This document shows positions 19,056 through 28,167 of a stretch of 64,000 nucleotides of DNA, piece after piece (within the stretch, counting starts at the first letter, position 1; every line of letters begins with the position of its first letter). The position numbers were made by a program, and so were the translations under genes. The stretch comes from an uncultured Roseobacter sp. (GTDB lineage Bacteria > Pseudomonadota > Alphaproteobacteria > Rhodobacterales > Rhodobacteraceae): the NCBI RefSeq assembly GCF_947496515.1, contig NZ_CANMDB010000006.1, positions 186,001-250,000 on the forward strand, read 5' to 3'. Under the pieces are notes generated by a model, which did not search any database, was not told where the DNA came from, and saw only the letters and a list, made by a program, of their open reading frames with translations.

Positions 19056-20381
19056 CTACCGGGCGTTCAGCAAGTCCGGCACGTGAAGGCGGATCACTTC
19101 GTTGCTATCCGCCACGCCGAGGGTCCGACCCGCGGAAAAGGGCAGGTTGTTGTCGTTCGAGACCAAAATATGCTCCGGGCCGTCGCGCAGCACGCTCTCG
19201 ATTGTGACAAAGGGAAAAGCAAAGATCCCCTCAGCCAGATCGCCCGAGGTGTCGGTCATACGGCTGATGCCATCCGGATCGCGGATCTCCATCAGGTCGA
19301 TCTGCGCGATCCGGGCCACGAACCCATCCTCGTCGATCTGTGCAGTGTCGATCAGCGTCACGCGTTTTACCTCGGCGGGCCGGTCGAAACATTCCTCGGT
19401 CTGGCCCTCGGCGCAGGCGGCGGAGGGATGGCCCTGACCACCGTCGCGCTCAATCACCAAGGCGCGGGTCTCGTCGATGAAGTTGAAATCACCAATGGCC
19501 ACCGCCCCTTCGGTCAGCGCAAACTTGAAGCTGTCGCCGGTCCACTCCCGGGCATCGGGATCAAACGCGAGGACGCGCAGGAAATTGCCCTCGCTCTCGC
19601 CATCCTCCGCCAGCAGCGGCTTTTCCAGCATCGCCCAGAGCAAGGCTTGATCCGGTGTCAGAGCGAGCCCCTCATAGCCGCCCGACCGGGGCAGCCGCCA
19701 ATCCGTCCCGGCCACCGCCGGAACCTGCAGCGCTGGGTGATCGGGGGAGCGGAGTTCTTCCCCCTCCACCAGCGTGGGGAACACGCCGGTGACGCGCCCG
19801 TCCAGGCTGGCGGAGATGAGGTAGGGGCCGAATTCTTCGCCGATCCAGGCTGTCTCACCGACGATCTGCAGCCCTTCCAGATCGAAATCGGCACCGGTCA
19901 GATAGCGCGTCTCGGTCGCTTCATGGGTGATACGGAACGGCACCAGACGGTCGGGGTCGTGCAGCCAGACGCGCGCGCGCACATCGATCTGGCCGGTCTC
20001 GAAATCGGGGGTGATCCGCGTGAACCCCAGCAGGGCGTCGGAGCTGTTTGCCTTGCTGCCAAAGCCGTTGTCGATCAGCGCATAGAGGCTGTCGTCCTCC
20101 GCGCGGTTCAGCGCGTAGCCCGAAAACCCTTGCAGCGGCTGACCGAAGAAGGGGCGCATTACCCCGTTCCGCGCCACTGACTGCGGTGTGTTGACGGGGG
20201 CTGCCCCATCGGTGAAGCGGCCTGAAACCCATGTCTCCCGCGGGGCATCGCCGGGTGGGGCGGAAAAGGACATCGCTGGCAGCACCGCATGACCGGCGAG
20301 CGTTGCGGGCACCATCTCCTGTGCCGAGACGGTCAGGGGTAACAGGGTGGCGGCGAGGATATAGACGGGCAGGCGGGTCAT
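19056..20381 (-). CDS. Secreted 'esterase-like activity of phytase' family protein
   Basis: A 441-residue protein with a cleavable signal peptide (MTRLPVYILAATLLPLTVSAQ). The body shows the phytase-like beta-propeller pattern: LQGFSGYALNRAEDDSLYALIDNGFGSKANSSDALL, FDLEGLQIVGETAWIGEEFGPYLI, GGYEGLALTPDQALLWAMLEKPL and a final FPFVTIESVLRDGPEHILVSNDNNLPFSAGR (each described here only by its anchor residues). The acidic IDNGFGSK and GEEFGPY motifs are the family hallmarks. Relatives are phosphoesterase-like, with natural substrates unknown. It lies 111 bp downstream of the aldo/keto reductase-RidA gene on the same strand. Confidence 0.88.
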   Translation of the reverse strand: MTRLPVYILAATLLPLTVSAQEMVPATLAGHAVLPAMSFSAPPGDAPRETWVSGRFTDGAAPVNTPQSVARNGVMRPFFGQPLQGFSGYALNRAEDDSLYALIDNGFGSKANSSDALLGFTRITPDFETGQIDVRARVWLHDPDRLVPFRITHEATETRYLTGADFDLEGLQIVGETAWIGEEFGPYLISASLDGRVTGVFPTLVEGEELRSPDHPALQVPAVAGTDWRLPRSGGYEGLALTPDQALLWAMLEKPLLAEDGESEGNFLRVLAFDPDAREWTGDSFKFALTEGAVAIGDFNFIDETRALVIERDGGQGHPSAACAEGQTEECFDRPAEVKRVTLIDTAQIDEDGFVARIAQIDLMEIRDPDGISRMTDTSGDLAEGIFAFPFVTIESVLRDGPEHILVSNDNNLPFSAGRTLGVADSNEVIRLHVPDLLNAR

Positions 20382-20492
20382 GGGATTCTCCGGACATTCA
20401 GACTACGCGCAGGAATAGAGAGGCCGGGTAACAGGGGTTTGGCGCTAGGGTAACGGTTTTGCAACGCACCACCGCGGTCCACTGCGGCGGGG

Positions 20493-21947
20493 CTACCCGG
20501 GGCAGAGCGCCTCTGCCTCGATCTCCACCAGGTAGCCGCCGATCAACCCGGCCACGACCACCAGCGTATTGGCGGGTTTGATCTGACAAAAGACGCGCCC
20601 GTGCGCACGGCTGATGGCCTCCACATCCGCCTCGTCGGTGATGTAGATACGGGTGCGGATGATGTCCTCTACCCGCCCGCCGAGCGCTTCGACCGCGGCG
20701 ATGATCTTGTCCAGAACATAGGTCGTCTGCGCCCCCGCATCGCCGGGCGCGACCCGGCGATCTACCCCTGCGGTCGCCGTGGTGCCGGAGACGAGGATAC
20801 GGTCGCCCAGCCGCTGCGCCCGCGCGTAGCCCGCGATCTCCTCCCATTCCGAGCCGCTGCTGACCTGCGTACGACCGGCCGCACCGGGCGTCGCCTCAAA
20901 GGGCAGGGGCATCGCATCCAGATGATGGCTCAGATCACCGGAGGCGGTCAGAAACGGCGGCTTGCGGTATTCGTCGCCACAATCACCGGGGATGGGCGTG
21001 CTGGTGGCAAAGGCTGTCTCCAGCCGCGCTTTGTCCTCTGCATCCAGCGCAAAACCAAACAGCGCGAGGTTGTCCGCCACATGCACCCGCTCACCCAGCC
21101 GCGCGCCCACGATGACGCCCGCGACGCTCGCATGTTCCAGCACCCAGCGGGTGGCGACATTCGCGATGGAAACGCCGTGCTTGCGCGCGATGGTATCGGC
21201 AGCGGACAGGAGGCCCTGAAATACCTCCCAGCCGCCTGCCACGTCGATAAAGCGCTTGTACTTCATCTTGGACCAATCGGTGATCTGCCGCGGTTCGGGC
21301 GTGTTCAGCCAGCGTTCCGACAGAAACCCGCCGCAGAGCGTCCCGTAGGCCAGCAGCTTGACGTCTTGGGTGGCGCAGAGCGTGGACAAGGCGCCCGCGG
21401 CGCGACGGTCCACCAGCGAGAAGGACACCTGATTGCTGACTAGCGGCACCCCGTCCGCAAGGGCCAACGCCAGATGCGCTGCATCGAAATTGGTCACGCC
21501 GATTTCCGCGATGAGCCCTTCGTCGCGCAGGCGGGAAAGCTCATGCAGCGCGTCGAGCCAGCCGGGATGCTGAAACCCCCACCAGTGAAACTGCAAAAGG
21601 TCCACGCAGGACACGCCCAGCCGGTCCAGCCGGTCCTGAACACCCGCGCGCACGGTCGCCGCATCCATCGGCCCGGGCGAAGGGCACCATTTCGTAAAGG
21701 CTAGCGGGCCGGGGTGCCTGGCCAGATGACGGCCTGCGATAATCTCGGCACTGCCGTAGTGATCGGCCATGTCAAAGGTGTCGAAGCCCTGCGCGCTGTA
21801 GGCCGCCAACCAGTCCGCGCCGGTGTCCGGATCAATGACCGTGCCATCCTTTTCAATGTCCGCCACTTGCCACAAGCCTGTGAGAACACGCGAGATATTC
21901 AACCTGTAAGAGAGTTGAAACCGCTCCGGAGCTGCGTTTTCCGTCAT
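20493..21947 (-). CDS. Aldo/keto reductase fused to a C-terminal RidA (YjgF)-like domain
   Basis: A 484-residue two-domain protein. Residues about 10-330 are an aldo/keto reductase with the catalytic set Asp and Tyr (FDMADHYGSAE), Lys (FTKW) and His (LLQFHWWG), and the NADPH-binding end RWVLEHASVAGVIVGAR. Residues about 350-484 are RidA-like: RILVSGTTAT, YVLDKIIAAVEALGG, RTRIYITDEADVEAI and a final YLVEIEAEAL. The position that in RidA holds the imine-binding Arg (PARSxV) reads PANTLV, so canonical enamine/imine deaminase activity is doubtful. AAAGG upstream of 21947 supports this start. It diverges from a gene set encoding a second, related reductase and a transporter. Confidence 0.9.
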   Translation of the reverse strand: MTENAAPERFQLSYRLNISRVLTGLWQVADIEKDGTVIDPDTGADWLAAYSAQGFDTFDMADHYGSAEIIAGRHLARHPGPLAFTKWCPSPGPMDAATVRAGVQDRLDRLGVSCVDLLQFHWWGFQHPGWLDALHELSRLRDEGLIAEIGVTNFDAAHLALALADGVPLVSNQVSFSLVDRRAAGALSTLCATQDVKLLAYGTLCGGFLSERWLNTPEPRQITDWSKMKYKRFIDVAGGWEVFQGLLSAADTIARKHGVSIANVATRWVLEHASVAGVIVGARLGERVHVADNLALFGFALDAEDKARLETAFATSTPIPGDCGDEYRKPPFLTASGDLSHHLDAMPLPFEATPGAAGRTQVSSGSEWEEIAGYARAQRLGDRILVSGTTATAGVDRRVAPGDAGAQTTYVLDKIIAAVEALGGRVEDIIRTRIYITDEADVEAISRAHGRVFCQIKPANTLVVVAGLIGGYLVEIEAEALCPG

Positions 21948-22057
21948 GCCAGGGCACCTTTCCCTATCGGCGCGATTGCTCCTTGAGAGCCGCGCAACTT
22001 TGGTTAACATGATCCGGGTACACCGGGGCGGCACCCCCGTCCAGCGGAAGGGCGCGC

Positions 22058-22447
22058 ATGACATCGCAGCAAGAGGAGCGGGGGTTCTGGCTCTATGACC
22101 TCAAGATAGAGACCGTGCTCGACGGTCGCACGCCCGTCTGCCGCCACATCGAGGGGGAGAGTTTTCTGGTCGAGGGCGAAGCGCTGGTATTCGCGCCGGG
22201 CACGCGCGTATCGATGTATGCGCTGGCTGCTCTGTTGCCGCTTTTGCCGGTCAAGCAGCGCCAGACGGACCCCGACGACTGGATCAGTACGGACGCGGAG
22301 GTGGCCTGTCCCGATCCGCATTGCGGCGGGCGGTTCCGGATCACCCGGCTGCCCGAGAAGCGCTGGTTCTCGCATGCGGCCACCACCGGTCTGCCCGAGG
22401 ACCGTGCGGTGCCGTATTGGCAGAAGGACACGCAACATGAGCGTTGA
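22058..22447 (+). CDS. TIGR04076-like small protein
   Basis: A 129-residue protein without signal peptide or membrane segments. LYDLKIETVLDG at the N-terminus, EGESFLVEG in the middle and the cysteine-bearing VACPDPHCGGRFRITRL fit my memory of the TIGR04076 family of unknown function. Three cysteines or histidines (CPDPHC) could bind a metal. GGAAGGG precedes the ATG at 22058. It overlaps the downstream aldo/keto reductase gene by 11 bp, so the two are translationally coupled. Confidence 0.7.
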   Translation: MTSQQEERGFWLYDLKIETVLDGRTPVCRHIEGESFLVEGEALVFAPGTRVSMYALAALLPLLPVKQRQTDPDDWISTDAEVACPDPHCGGRFRITRLPEKRWFSHAATTGLPEDRAVPYWQKDTQHER

Positions 22448-23519
22448 GACACGCGCGCTGCGGGGCGGCTACGAGACCTCTCGCGTGATCAAGGGCGGCT
22501 GGCAGTTGGCGGGCGATCACGGTGCCGTGGACCGGGCGCAATCGGTGCGCGACATGGAGGCCTTTCTGGACGCGGGCATCACCACTTTCGACTGTGCGGA
22601 TATCTACACGGGCGTGGAGGAGATGATCGGGGATTTCATCGCTGATGTGCGCCAGCGCCGTGGTGCCAGTGTGGCGGCTCGCGCCCAGATCCACACCAAG
22701 CTGGTGCCCGATCTGGGGCGGCTCGCGGACATCCGGGCCGACGAGGTGGAGGCGATCATTGACCGATCCCTGAAGCGGTTGAGGGTAGACCAGCTGCATC
22801 TGGTTCAGTTCTACTGGTGGGATCTGTCGCTGGGCGATGCGCGCGTCGGGCTGGAGGTGCTCAAACGCTGCCAGCAAAAAGGCAAGATCGCCCACCTCGG
22901 CGTAACGAACTGGGACGTGGCCGAGACGGCGCCATTCGTGGCGGCAGGCTTTGATCTGGTGTCGACCCAGGTGCAATATTCGTTGCTCGACCGGCGGGCC
23001 GCAGGGGCGCTGGTGCCCTGGGTGCGCGATCACGGGCTGCAGCTTTTGTGCTACGGCACGCTGGCAGGCGGGTTCCTCACCGACCGCTGGGTGGGACAGC
23101 CCGACCCGGGCTTTGCCTTTGAGAACCGCAGTCTGGTGAAATACCGCCTGATCATTGATGAGTTTGGCCCCTGGGCGCGGTTTCAGGAACTGCTGTCGCT
23201 GTTGCAGCGGATCGGGAACAAGCACGGCGTGTCGCTGGCATCGGTCGCCACCCGCTGGGTGCTGGACCAGCCACAGGTCGCCGCCGCCATCGTCGGTGCG
23301 CGGACGGCGCGACATTTGCCCAAGACGCTTGAGGTATTTGCCTTCACACTCGACACAGAGGACCACGCCGCACTGACAGCACTGCTCGATACAGCACCGG
23401 GCCCGCAAGGACCAGTTTTCGGATTGGAGCGGGACCGCAACGGGCGCCATGGCCGGATCATGAAATACAACCTCAACACCAGGCCTGAAGATGCGGTTCT
23501 GGGGGCCACGGATGGCTGA
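22437..23519 (+). CDS. Aldo/keto reductase with Tyr in place of the catalytic His
   Basis: A 360-residue aldo/keto reductase related to the N-terminal domain of the fusion protein encoded divergently; both share SLLDRRAAGAL, YGTL.GGFL and RWVL....VA..IVGAR. Asp and Tyr (FDCADIYTGVEE) and Lys (IHTKLV) of the catalytic tetrad are present, but the usual His reads Tyr (LVQFYWWDL). This may change substrate type or lower activity. The gene overlaps its neighbours on both sides (11 bp and 8 bp) and stands first before an HAAT transporter, suggesting that it acts on the imported compound. Confidence 0.9.
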   Translation: MSVETRALRGGYETSRVIKGGWQLAGDHGAVDRAQSVRDMEAFLDAGITTFDCADIYTGVEEMIGDFIADVRQRRGASVAARAQIHTKLVPDLGRLADIRADEVEAIIDRSLKRLRVDQLHLVQFYWWDLSLGDARVGLEVLKRCQQKGKIAHLGVTNWDVAETAPFVAAGFDLVSTQVQYSLLDRRAAGALVPWVRDHGLQLLCYGTLAGGFLTDRWVGQPDPGFAFENRSLVKYRLIIDEFGPWARFQELLSLLQRIGNKHGVSLASVATRWVLDQPQVAAAIVGARTARHLPKTLEVFAFTLDTEDHAALTALLDTAPGPQGPVFGLERDRNGRHGRIMKYNLNTRPEDAVLGATDG

Positions 23520-24285
23520 GCCCATTCTGTCCGTCAGGGGGCTCAGCAAATCCTTTGGCACGCTGCGCGCGGTGGATGCGGTGTCGGTCGATATTGCGCG
23601 GGGCAGTATCACCGGCTTGATCGGGCCGAACGGGGCGGGGAAATCCACGCTTTTCAACCTGCTGACGGGAACGCTGCGCGCGGATGCGGGTACCGTGATG
23701 CTCAAGGGACAGGATGTGTCGCGCGCGGGTCCGGCGGCGCTTTTTGCCCGCGGGATGGCGCGGACCTTTCAGATCCCGCGGCCCTTCGCGCGGATGAGCG
23801 TGTTGGAGAACCTGATGCTGGCCCCGACGCACCAAGCGGGCGAAACCGTGGCAGGCCCGTTTCTCAGGGGCAAAGCGGTGCGCGCGCAAGAGACGCTGAT
23901 CCGCGACAAGGCCATGGCGGTGCTGGATTTTGTCACGCTACAATCGCTCGCGGATCACCCGGCGGGGCAGCTGTCGGGCGGGCAGATGAAACTGCTGGAA
24001 CTGGCCCGGGTGCTGATGGGGGATCCGGATCTGATCCTGCTGGATGAGCCTGCCGCCGGTGTGAACCCGGTGCTGACGGAAACACTGATCCATAAGATCA
24101 AGGAGCTGAACGGGCAGGGCAAAACCTTTGTCATCATCGAGCACAACATGGAATTTGTGATGCAGCACTGCGCACCCGTGATCGCGCTGGCCGAGGGTCG
24201 CGTGGTCTTTGAGGGCAGCCCGGCGCAGGCGCTCGCCGATCCGCTGTTGCTCGACGCCTATCTGGGGGCGCCGCTCGATGGCTGA
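23512..24285 (+). CDS. HAAT-family ABC transporter ATPase, LivG type
   Basis: One of two ATPases of a branched-chain-amino-acid-type importer. 257 residues with Walker A GPNGAGKST, signature LSGGQMKLLELARVL, Walker B LILLDEPAAGVNP and the LivG-typical ARTFQIPRPFARMSVLENLM. The C-terminal DPLLLDAYLG motif is also standard for LivG. It overlaps the preceding reductase gene by 8 bp and livF by 8 bp. Confidence 0.94.
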   Translation: MAEPILSVRGLSKSFGTLRAVDAVSVDIARGSITGLIGPNGAGKSTLFNLLTGTLRADAGTVMLKGQDVSRAGPAALFARGMARTFQIPRPFARMSVLENLMLAPTHQAGETVAGPFLRGKAVRAQETLIRDKAMAVLDFVTLQSLADHPAGQLSGGQMKLLELARVLMGDPDLILLDEPAAGVNPVLTETLIHKIKELNGQGKTFVIIEHNMEFVMQHCAPVIALAEGRVVFEGSPAQALADPLLLDAYLGAPLDG

Positions 24286-25021
24286 GACGGTGCTGGAGGC
24301 CAGGGGTATCACCGCGGGCTACGTGCCGGATCTGCCGATCCTACGGTCGGTCTCGCTAAAGGTCGCTGCAGGTCAGGTGACGCTGATCGTCGGACCCAAC
24401 GGGGCGGGCAAATCCACGCTGATCAAGGCCATTGCGGGTTTGCTGCCGGTCAGCGAGGGACGCATAACGCTCGACAGCCGCGAGATCACCGGCATCCGGC
24501 CAGATCAACTGACGGCACGCGGTATCGCCTACGTTCCCCAGACCGACAACATCTTTCGCGGCCTGACGATTCGCCAGAACCTCGATCTGGCGCTGCGTGG
24601 CGCAGGGGCGGAGGGCACGTCACGGCTGGAAGCGCTGCTCGCGCAGTTCCCCGCGCTGGCCGAGAAACAGCGCGACCGGGCCGGGACCCTCTCCGGTGGG
24701 CAGCGGCAGTTCCTCGCCGTGGCCATGGCACTGGCGACAGCGCCGCGGCTGATCATGATGGACGAGCCGTCCGCCGGGCTGTCACCCAAAGCCGCCGAAG
24801 AGGTGCTGATCCACGCGCGCGGCCTTGCGGACGAAGGGCGCGCCGTGTTGCTGGTGGAGCAGAATGTGAAGCAGGCGCTGCGGCTGGCCGATCATTGCTA
24901 TGTGCTCGCCGAAGGGCGCAACCAGCTTGACGCGCCAGCGCGTGATCTGCTGGGCGACACGGTGCTGGGCGAGATCTATCTCGGCAAGCGCAGGCTGGCC
25001 CCGGAAAGCGGTGCCGCATGA
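24278..25021 (+). CDS. HAAT-family ABC transporter ATPase, LivF type
   Basis: Second ATPase, 247 residues: Walker A GPNGAGKST, RGIAYVPQTDNIFRGLTIRQNL (LivF-type switch region), signature LSGGQRQFLAVAMAL, Walker B LIMMDEPSAGLSP and ending GEIYLGKRRL. The ATG at 24278 overlaps the upstream stop by 8 bp; the stop overlaps the permease start by 4 bp (ATGA). Confidence 0.94.
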   Translation: MAETVLEARGITAGYVPDLPILRSVSLKVAAGQVTLIVGPNGAGKSTLIKAIAGLLPVSEGRITLDSREITGIRPDQLTARGIAYVPQTDNIFRGLTIRQNLDLALRGAGAEGTSRLEALLAQFPALAEKQRDRAGTLSGGQRQFLAVAMALATAPRLIMMDEPSAGLSPKAAEEVLIHARGLADEGRAVLLVEQNVKQALRLADHCYVLAEGRNQLDAPARDLLGDTVLGEIYLGKRRLAPESGAA

Positions 25022-25932
25022 TCCAGAACGTGATCGACGGCGTGTTGACGGGGTCCTACCTGTCGCTGGGGGCCATCGGGCTGACGCTGGTGATGCACAT
25101 CCTGCGGTTCGCCAACTTCTCTCACGCGGAGCTTTTGTCGCTCGGGGCCTATGCGGCGCTTGTCTGTGACGCGCTGGTCACCGCGCTGGCACCTGTTCTG
25201 GCGATCAAGCTCGCCCCCCTGTCGCTGACCTGGGCGCTCGGACTGGCTATCGTGCTGTCGATGGTGCTGACGGGGCTTTCCGCCGTGGTGATTGACCGGC
25301 TGGTCTTTCGCCGGGTGCGCGAACGCGGCGCGGAGCTGTCGATGGTCTTTGCCAGTTTCGGCATGGCGCTGGTCATCCGCAACATCATCGGGCTGATCTT
25401 TGGCCTGTCGCCAAAGCTCTACTCGCAGGAGATCGCCTTTGCCACGGTGCTGAGCTTCGATCCGCTGATCCTTGTGAAGCCGGATCAGGTCTTTGTGCTG
25501 CTTGCCGCCCTTGTGTTGATGTTCGCGCTGCATCTGGTGCTGTCGCGCACGACCTTTGGGTACAGTCTACGCGCCGTCGCGGAAAACCCCGCGCTGGCGC
25601 AGATCAACGGGGTGAACCTCGCCCGCACCATCGTGGCGGTCTGGCTGATCGGCGGCGGTCTGGCAGCGGTTGCGGGCATTTTCTACGGGATGAGCCACCA
25701 GATCATCCCCGTCATGGGGCGCGATCTGGTGTTGCCGATTTTCGCCGCCACTATCGTGGGCGGCATTGGCAGCGTCTATGGCGCGGTTCTGGGCGGCTTT
25801 ATCGTGGGACTTGCGGGCAACCTTGCCCTGCTGGTGCTGCCCGCGGGCTACACGCCGTCGGTGCCGTTCCTGCTGATCCTCGCGGTGCTGATCCTGCGAC
25901 CGCACGGGCTTTTCGGCGAGGCGCGGGCGTGA
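25018..25932 (+). CDS. HAAT-family ABC transporter permease, LivH type
   Basis: A 304-residue inner-membrane permease with about eight helices. The N-terminal GVLTGSYLSLGAIGLTLVMHILRFANFSHAELLSLGAY region (anchored by residues 9-46) is the LivH hallmark, and ALAQINGVNLARTIVAVW is the cytoplasmic coupling region. It also ends with the family pattern GGIGSVYGAVLGGFIVG. It overlaps neighbours on both sides by 4 bp. Confidence 0.93.
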   Translation: MIQNVIDGVLTGSYLSLGAIGLTLVMHILRFANFSHAELLSLGAYAALVCDALVTALAPVLAIKLAPLSLTWALGLAIVLSMVLTGLSAVVIDRLVFRRVRERGAELSMVFASFGMALVIRNIIGLIFGLSPKLYSQEIAFATVLSFDPLILVKPDQVFVLLAALVLMFALHLVLSRTTFGYSLRAVAENPALAQINGVNLARTIVAVWLIGGGLAAVAGIFYGMSHQIIPVMGRDLVLPIFAATIVGGIGSVYGAVLGGFIVGLAGNLALLVLPAGYTPSVPFLLILAVLILRPHGLFGEARA

Positions 25933-26888
25933 TCGGGGTGATCTCATACCTGGTGTTTTTCGCCACAACTGCGTCGATCCTCGCCATCGCGGTGCTGGGG
26001 CTGAACCTGCAGTGGGGCAACACCGGGCTCTTTAACGGCGGCGTCGTGGCGTTCTTCGGGGCGGGCGCCTACGGGACGCTGATCCTCGGCGGGGCGGCGC
26101 AGGCGGGCCATCTGGGCGGCTACGGCTTGGCCTATCCGCTGGCGCTTCTGGGCGGGATGATCGCGGCCGGGCTGATGGCCTGGATCGTCGGGCTGCTGAC
26201 GCTGCGGCTGCGGCATGACTATCTGGCCATCGCGACCTTCGGAGTGGCCGTCGCCTTTGAGAACCTGATGCGCAATGCGGAATGGCTGGCCGGTGGTGCC
26301 AAAGGCGTGCGCGGGTTCGAGCGGCCTTTGCGCAGCGCATTGGGCGACGGATTTATCTACAACCTGCTGTTTTTCCTCGCAGTCCTGCTGATCCTGATCG
26401 CTGTCTACCTGTTTCTGGAACGGCTCGTCGCCTCGCCCTTCGGACGGCTGCTCCGAGCGGTGCGCGAGGATGAAGAGGCCGCCGCCTCGCTCGGCAAATC
26501 GCCCGCACGGCTGCGCCTGACGGCCTTTGTCACCGGCTCCGTGATCCTCGGTCTGGCGGGCGGGCTCTACGGCACGTTTTACGCCTTTGTCAGCCCGCAG
26601 GACATTCTGCCCACACTGACCTTTCAGATCTGGGCAATGCTGATCGTCGGCGGGGCAGGTAACAACCGCGGGGCAATCTTTGGTGCATTTCTCATCTGGG
26701 GCGCCTGGACGGCGTCGGGTTGGGCACTGTCGCGCTTTGCCCCGGTCGAGGCGCAACTCTACACCGGATCTTTGCAGTTTGTGTTGATCGGCTGCGTCAT
26801 CGTCGGCATGCTCATGTGGCGACCGCAGGGGCTTTTGCCGGAGCGGCTCGTCGTATCACAGAGGGGAAAACCCCCGTCGGTTCAATAG
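25929..26888 (+). CDS. HAAT-family ABC transporter permease, LivM type
   Basis: A 319-residue partner permease. It starts at GTG 25929. NLQWGNTGLFNGGVVAFFG is the LivM N-terminal motif, RAVREDEEAAASLGKSPARLRLTAF is the coupling loop, and GGAGNNRGAIFGAF lies near the C-terminus. Binding-protein gene follows after 10 bp. Confidence 0.93.
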   Translation: MIGVISYLVFFATTASILAIAVLGLNLQWGNTGLFNGGVVAFFGAGAYGTLILGGAAQAGHLGGYGLAYPLALLGGMIAAGLMAWIVGLLTLRLRHDYLAIATFGVAVAFENLMRNAEWLAGGAKGVRGFERPLRSALGDGFIYNLLFFLAVLLILIAVYLFLERLVASPFGRLLRAVREDEEAAASLGKSPARLRLTAFVTGSVILGLAGGLYGTFYAFVSPQDILPTLTFQIWAMLIVGGAGNNRGAIFGAFLIWGAWTASGWALSRFAPVEAQLYTGSLQFVLIGCVIVGMLMWRPQGLLPERLVVSQRGKPPSVQ

Positions 26889-26898
26889 GGAGACCAGG

Positions 26899-28161
26899 AT
26901 GTTCAACCACACTCACCGCGCTGCGAGCGCGGGCCTCGCCTTCGGCCTCGCGGTGCTTGGCACCACGGCCAGCGCCCAGGAGTGCACGACCAAGATCGGC
27001 GCAGTGCTGCCTACCTCCGTTGACTGGGGCCGTCCCATTGCCGAGACCGCGCAATTCGCTGTCGATCAGGTCAATGAGGCAGGCGGTGCTGCCGGTTGCC
27101 AGATCGAAATGGTGCTGCGCGACACCCAGGTTGATCCCAAGGTGGGGGTTGATGCGGCCAAGGCGCTCGTGGATCTCGAAGGGGTCAAGGTCATGTTGGG
27201 GGCCGTTTCCTCGGGTGTCTCCATGCCGATCCTGACCTCTGTGACGGTGCCGGGCGGCGTGATGCAGATGTCGTGTTGCTCCTCCTCTACCGCCTTCACG
27301 GGGCTGGCTGAGGAAGGCAAGACCGAAGGGTTGTGGTTCCGCACCTTTGCCACCACCGCGGTGCAATCGGCGATTGGTGCAAAAGTCGCGCAGGATCAGG
27401 GCTATGGGTCGGTCGCGATCCTTTACAAGAACGACGACTGGGGTCAGGACATGGGCCGCATGATCGCCGCGGACTTTGAGGCCGTCGGCGTCGCGGTAAC
27501 CACATCCATCGCGATCAACGATGCCCAGCCTTCCTACCGGGCGGAGGTCACGGAGGCGCTGCGCACCCAACCGGATGCGATCTATCTGGCGCTCTACCCC
27601 GCCGAGGGTACCGCGGCCGTGCGGGAGTGGATTTCGCTAGGCGGGACGCAGAACATGATCCTGGCCAATTCCCTGAAATCCGATGAGTTCCGCGAGAATG
27701 TGGGGATGCAGTATCTGGGCTCGGCCCTTGGCACCGACACGTCCTCGCCACGGTCGGACAGTGCGGATGCATTCCGTGCCGCTTACATGGCGCGGTTTGA
27801 CAGTGAGCCCAACGGGCCCGGTCTGGCCAACAGCTATGACGCGACAATGATCGCCCTGCTGGCGATGGAGGCAGCGGGGCCGGACGCCACCGGCGCCCAG
27901 ATCGCGGAAGCCGTGGCGCGTGTGACCGACCCTGCAGGCACGCCGGTGACCGCTGATGCGGCAGGTTTTGCGCAGGCGCGCGACGTGTTGGGCGGTGGCG
28001 GCACCGTGGCCTATCAGGGCGCGACGGGGAACGTGCAGTTCGATGTCAACGGTGACGTCTCTGCCCCCGCGGTCGTCTGGTCCTTTACGGAGACGGGCAC
28101 CCAAGAGGTCAGCTATCTCCCGCTCGACGAGGTGGACGCCTTCATCGGCTCGCTTCGGTAA
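26899..28161 (+). CDS. HAAT-family ABC transporter periplasmic binding protein
   Basis: A 420-residue type I periplasmic binding protein with signal peptide (MFNHTHRAASAGLAFGLAVL, cleavage after TASA). The family pattern IGAVLPTSVDWGRPIAETAQ and NDDWGQDMGRMIAADFEAVG is clear. The ligand is not a confident branched-chain amino acid: the cluster carries two aldo/keto reductases rather than amino-acid enzymes, so an aldehyde-, ketone- or amide-bearing compound is possible. Placement last in the operon is unusual compared with livK-first operons. The stop converges on the acetyltransferase gene with only 6 bp between. Confidence 0.92.
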   Translation: MFNHTHRAASAGLAFGLAVLGTTASAQECTTKIGAVLPTSVDWGRPIAETAQFAVDQVNEAGGAAGCQIEMVLRDTQVDPKVGVDAAKALVDLEGVKVMLGAVSSGVSMPILTSVTVPGGVMQMSCCSSSTAFTGLAEEGKTEGLWFRTFATTAVQSAIGAKVAQDQGYGSVAILYKNDDWGQDMGRMIAADFEAVGVAVTTSIAINDAQPSYRAEVTEALRTQPDAIYLALYPAEGTAAVREWISLGGTQNMILANSLKSDEFRENVGMQYLGSALGTDTSSPRSDSADAFRAAYMARFDSEPNGPGLANSYDATMIALLAMEAAGPDATGAQIAEAVARVTDPAGTPVTADAAGFAQARDVLGGGGTVAYQGATGNVQFDVNGDVSAPAVVWSFTETGTQEVSYLPLDEVDAFIGSLR

Positions 28162-28167
28162 GAGCGG

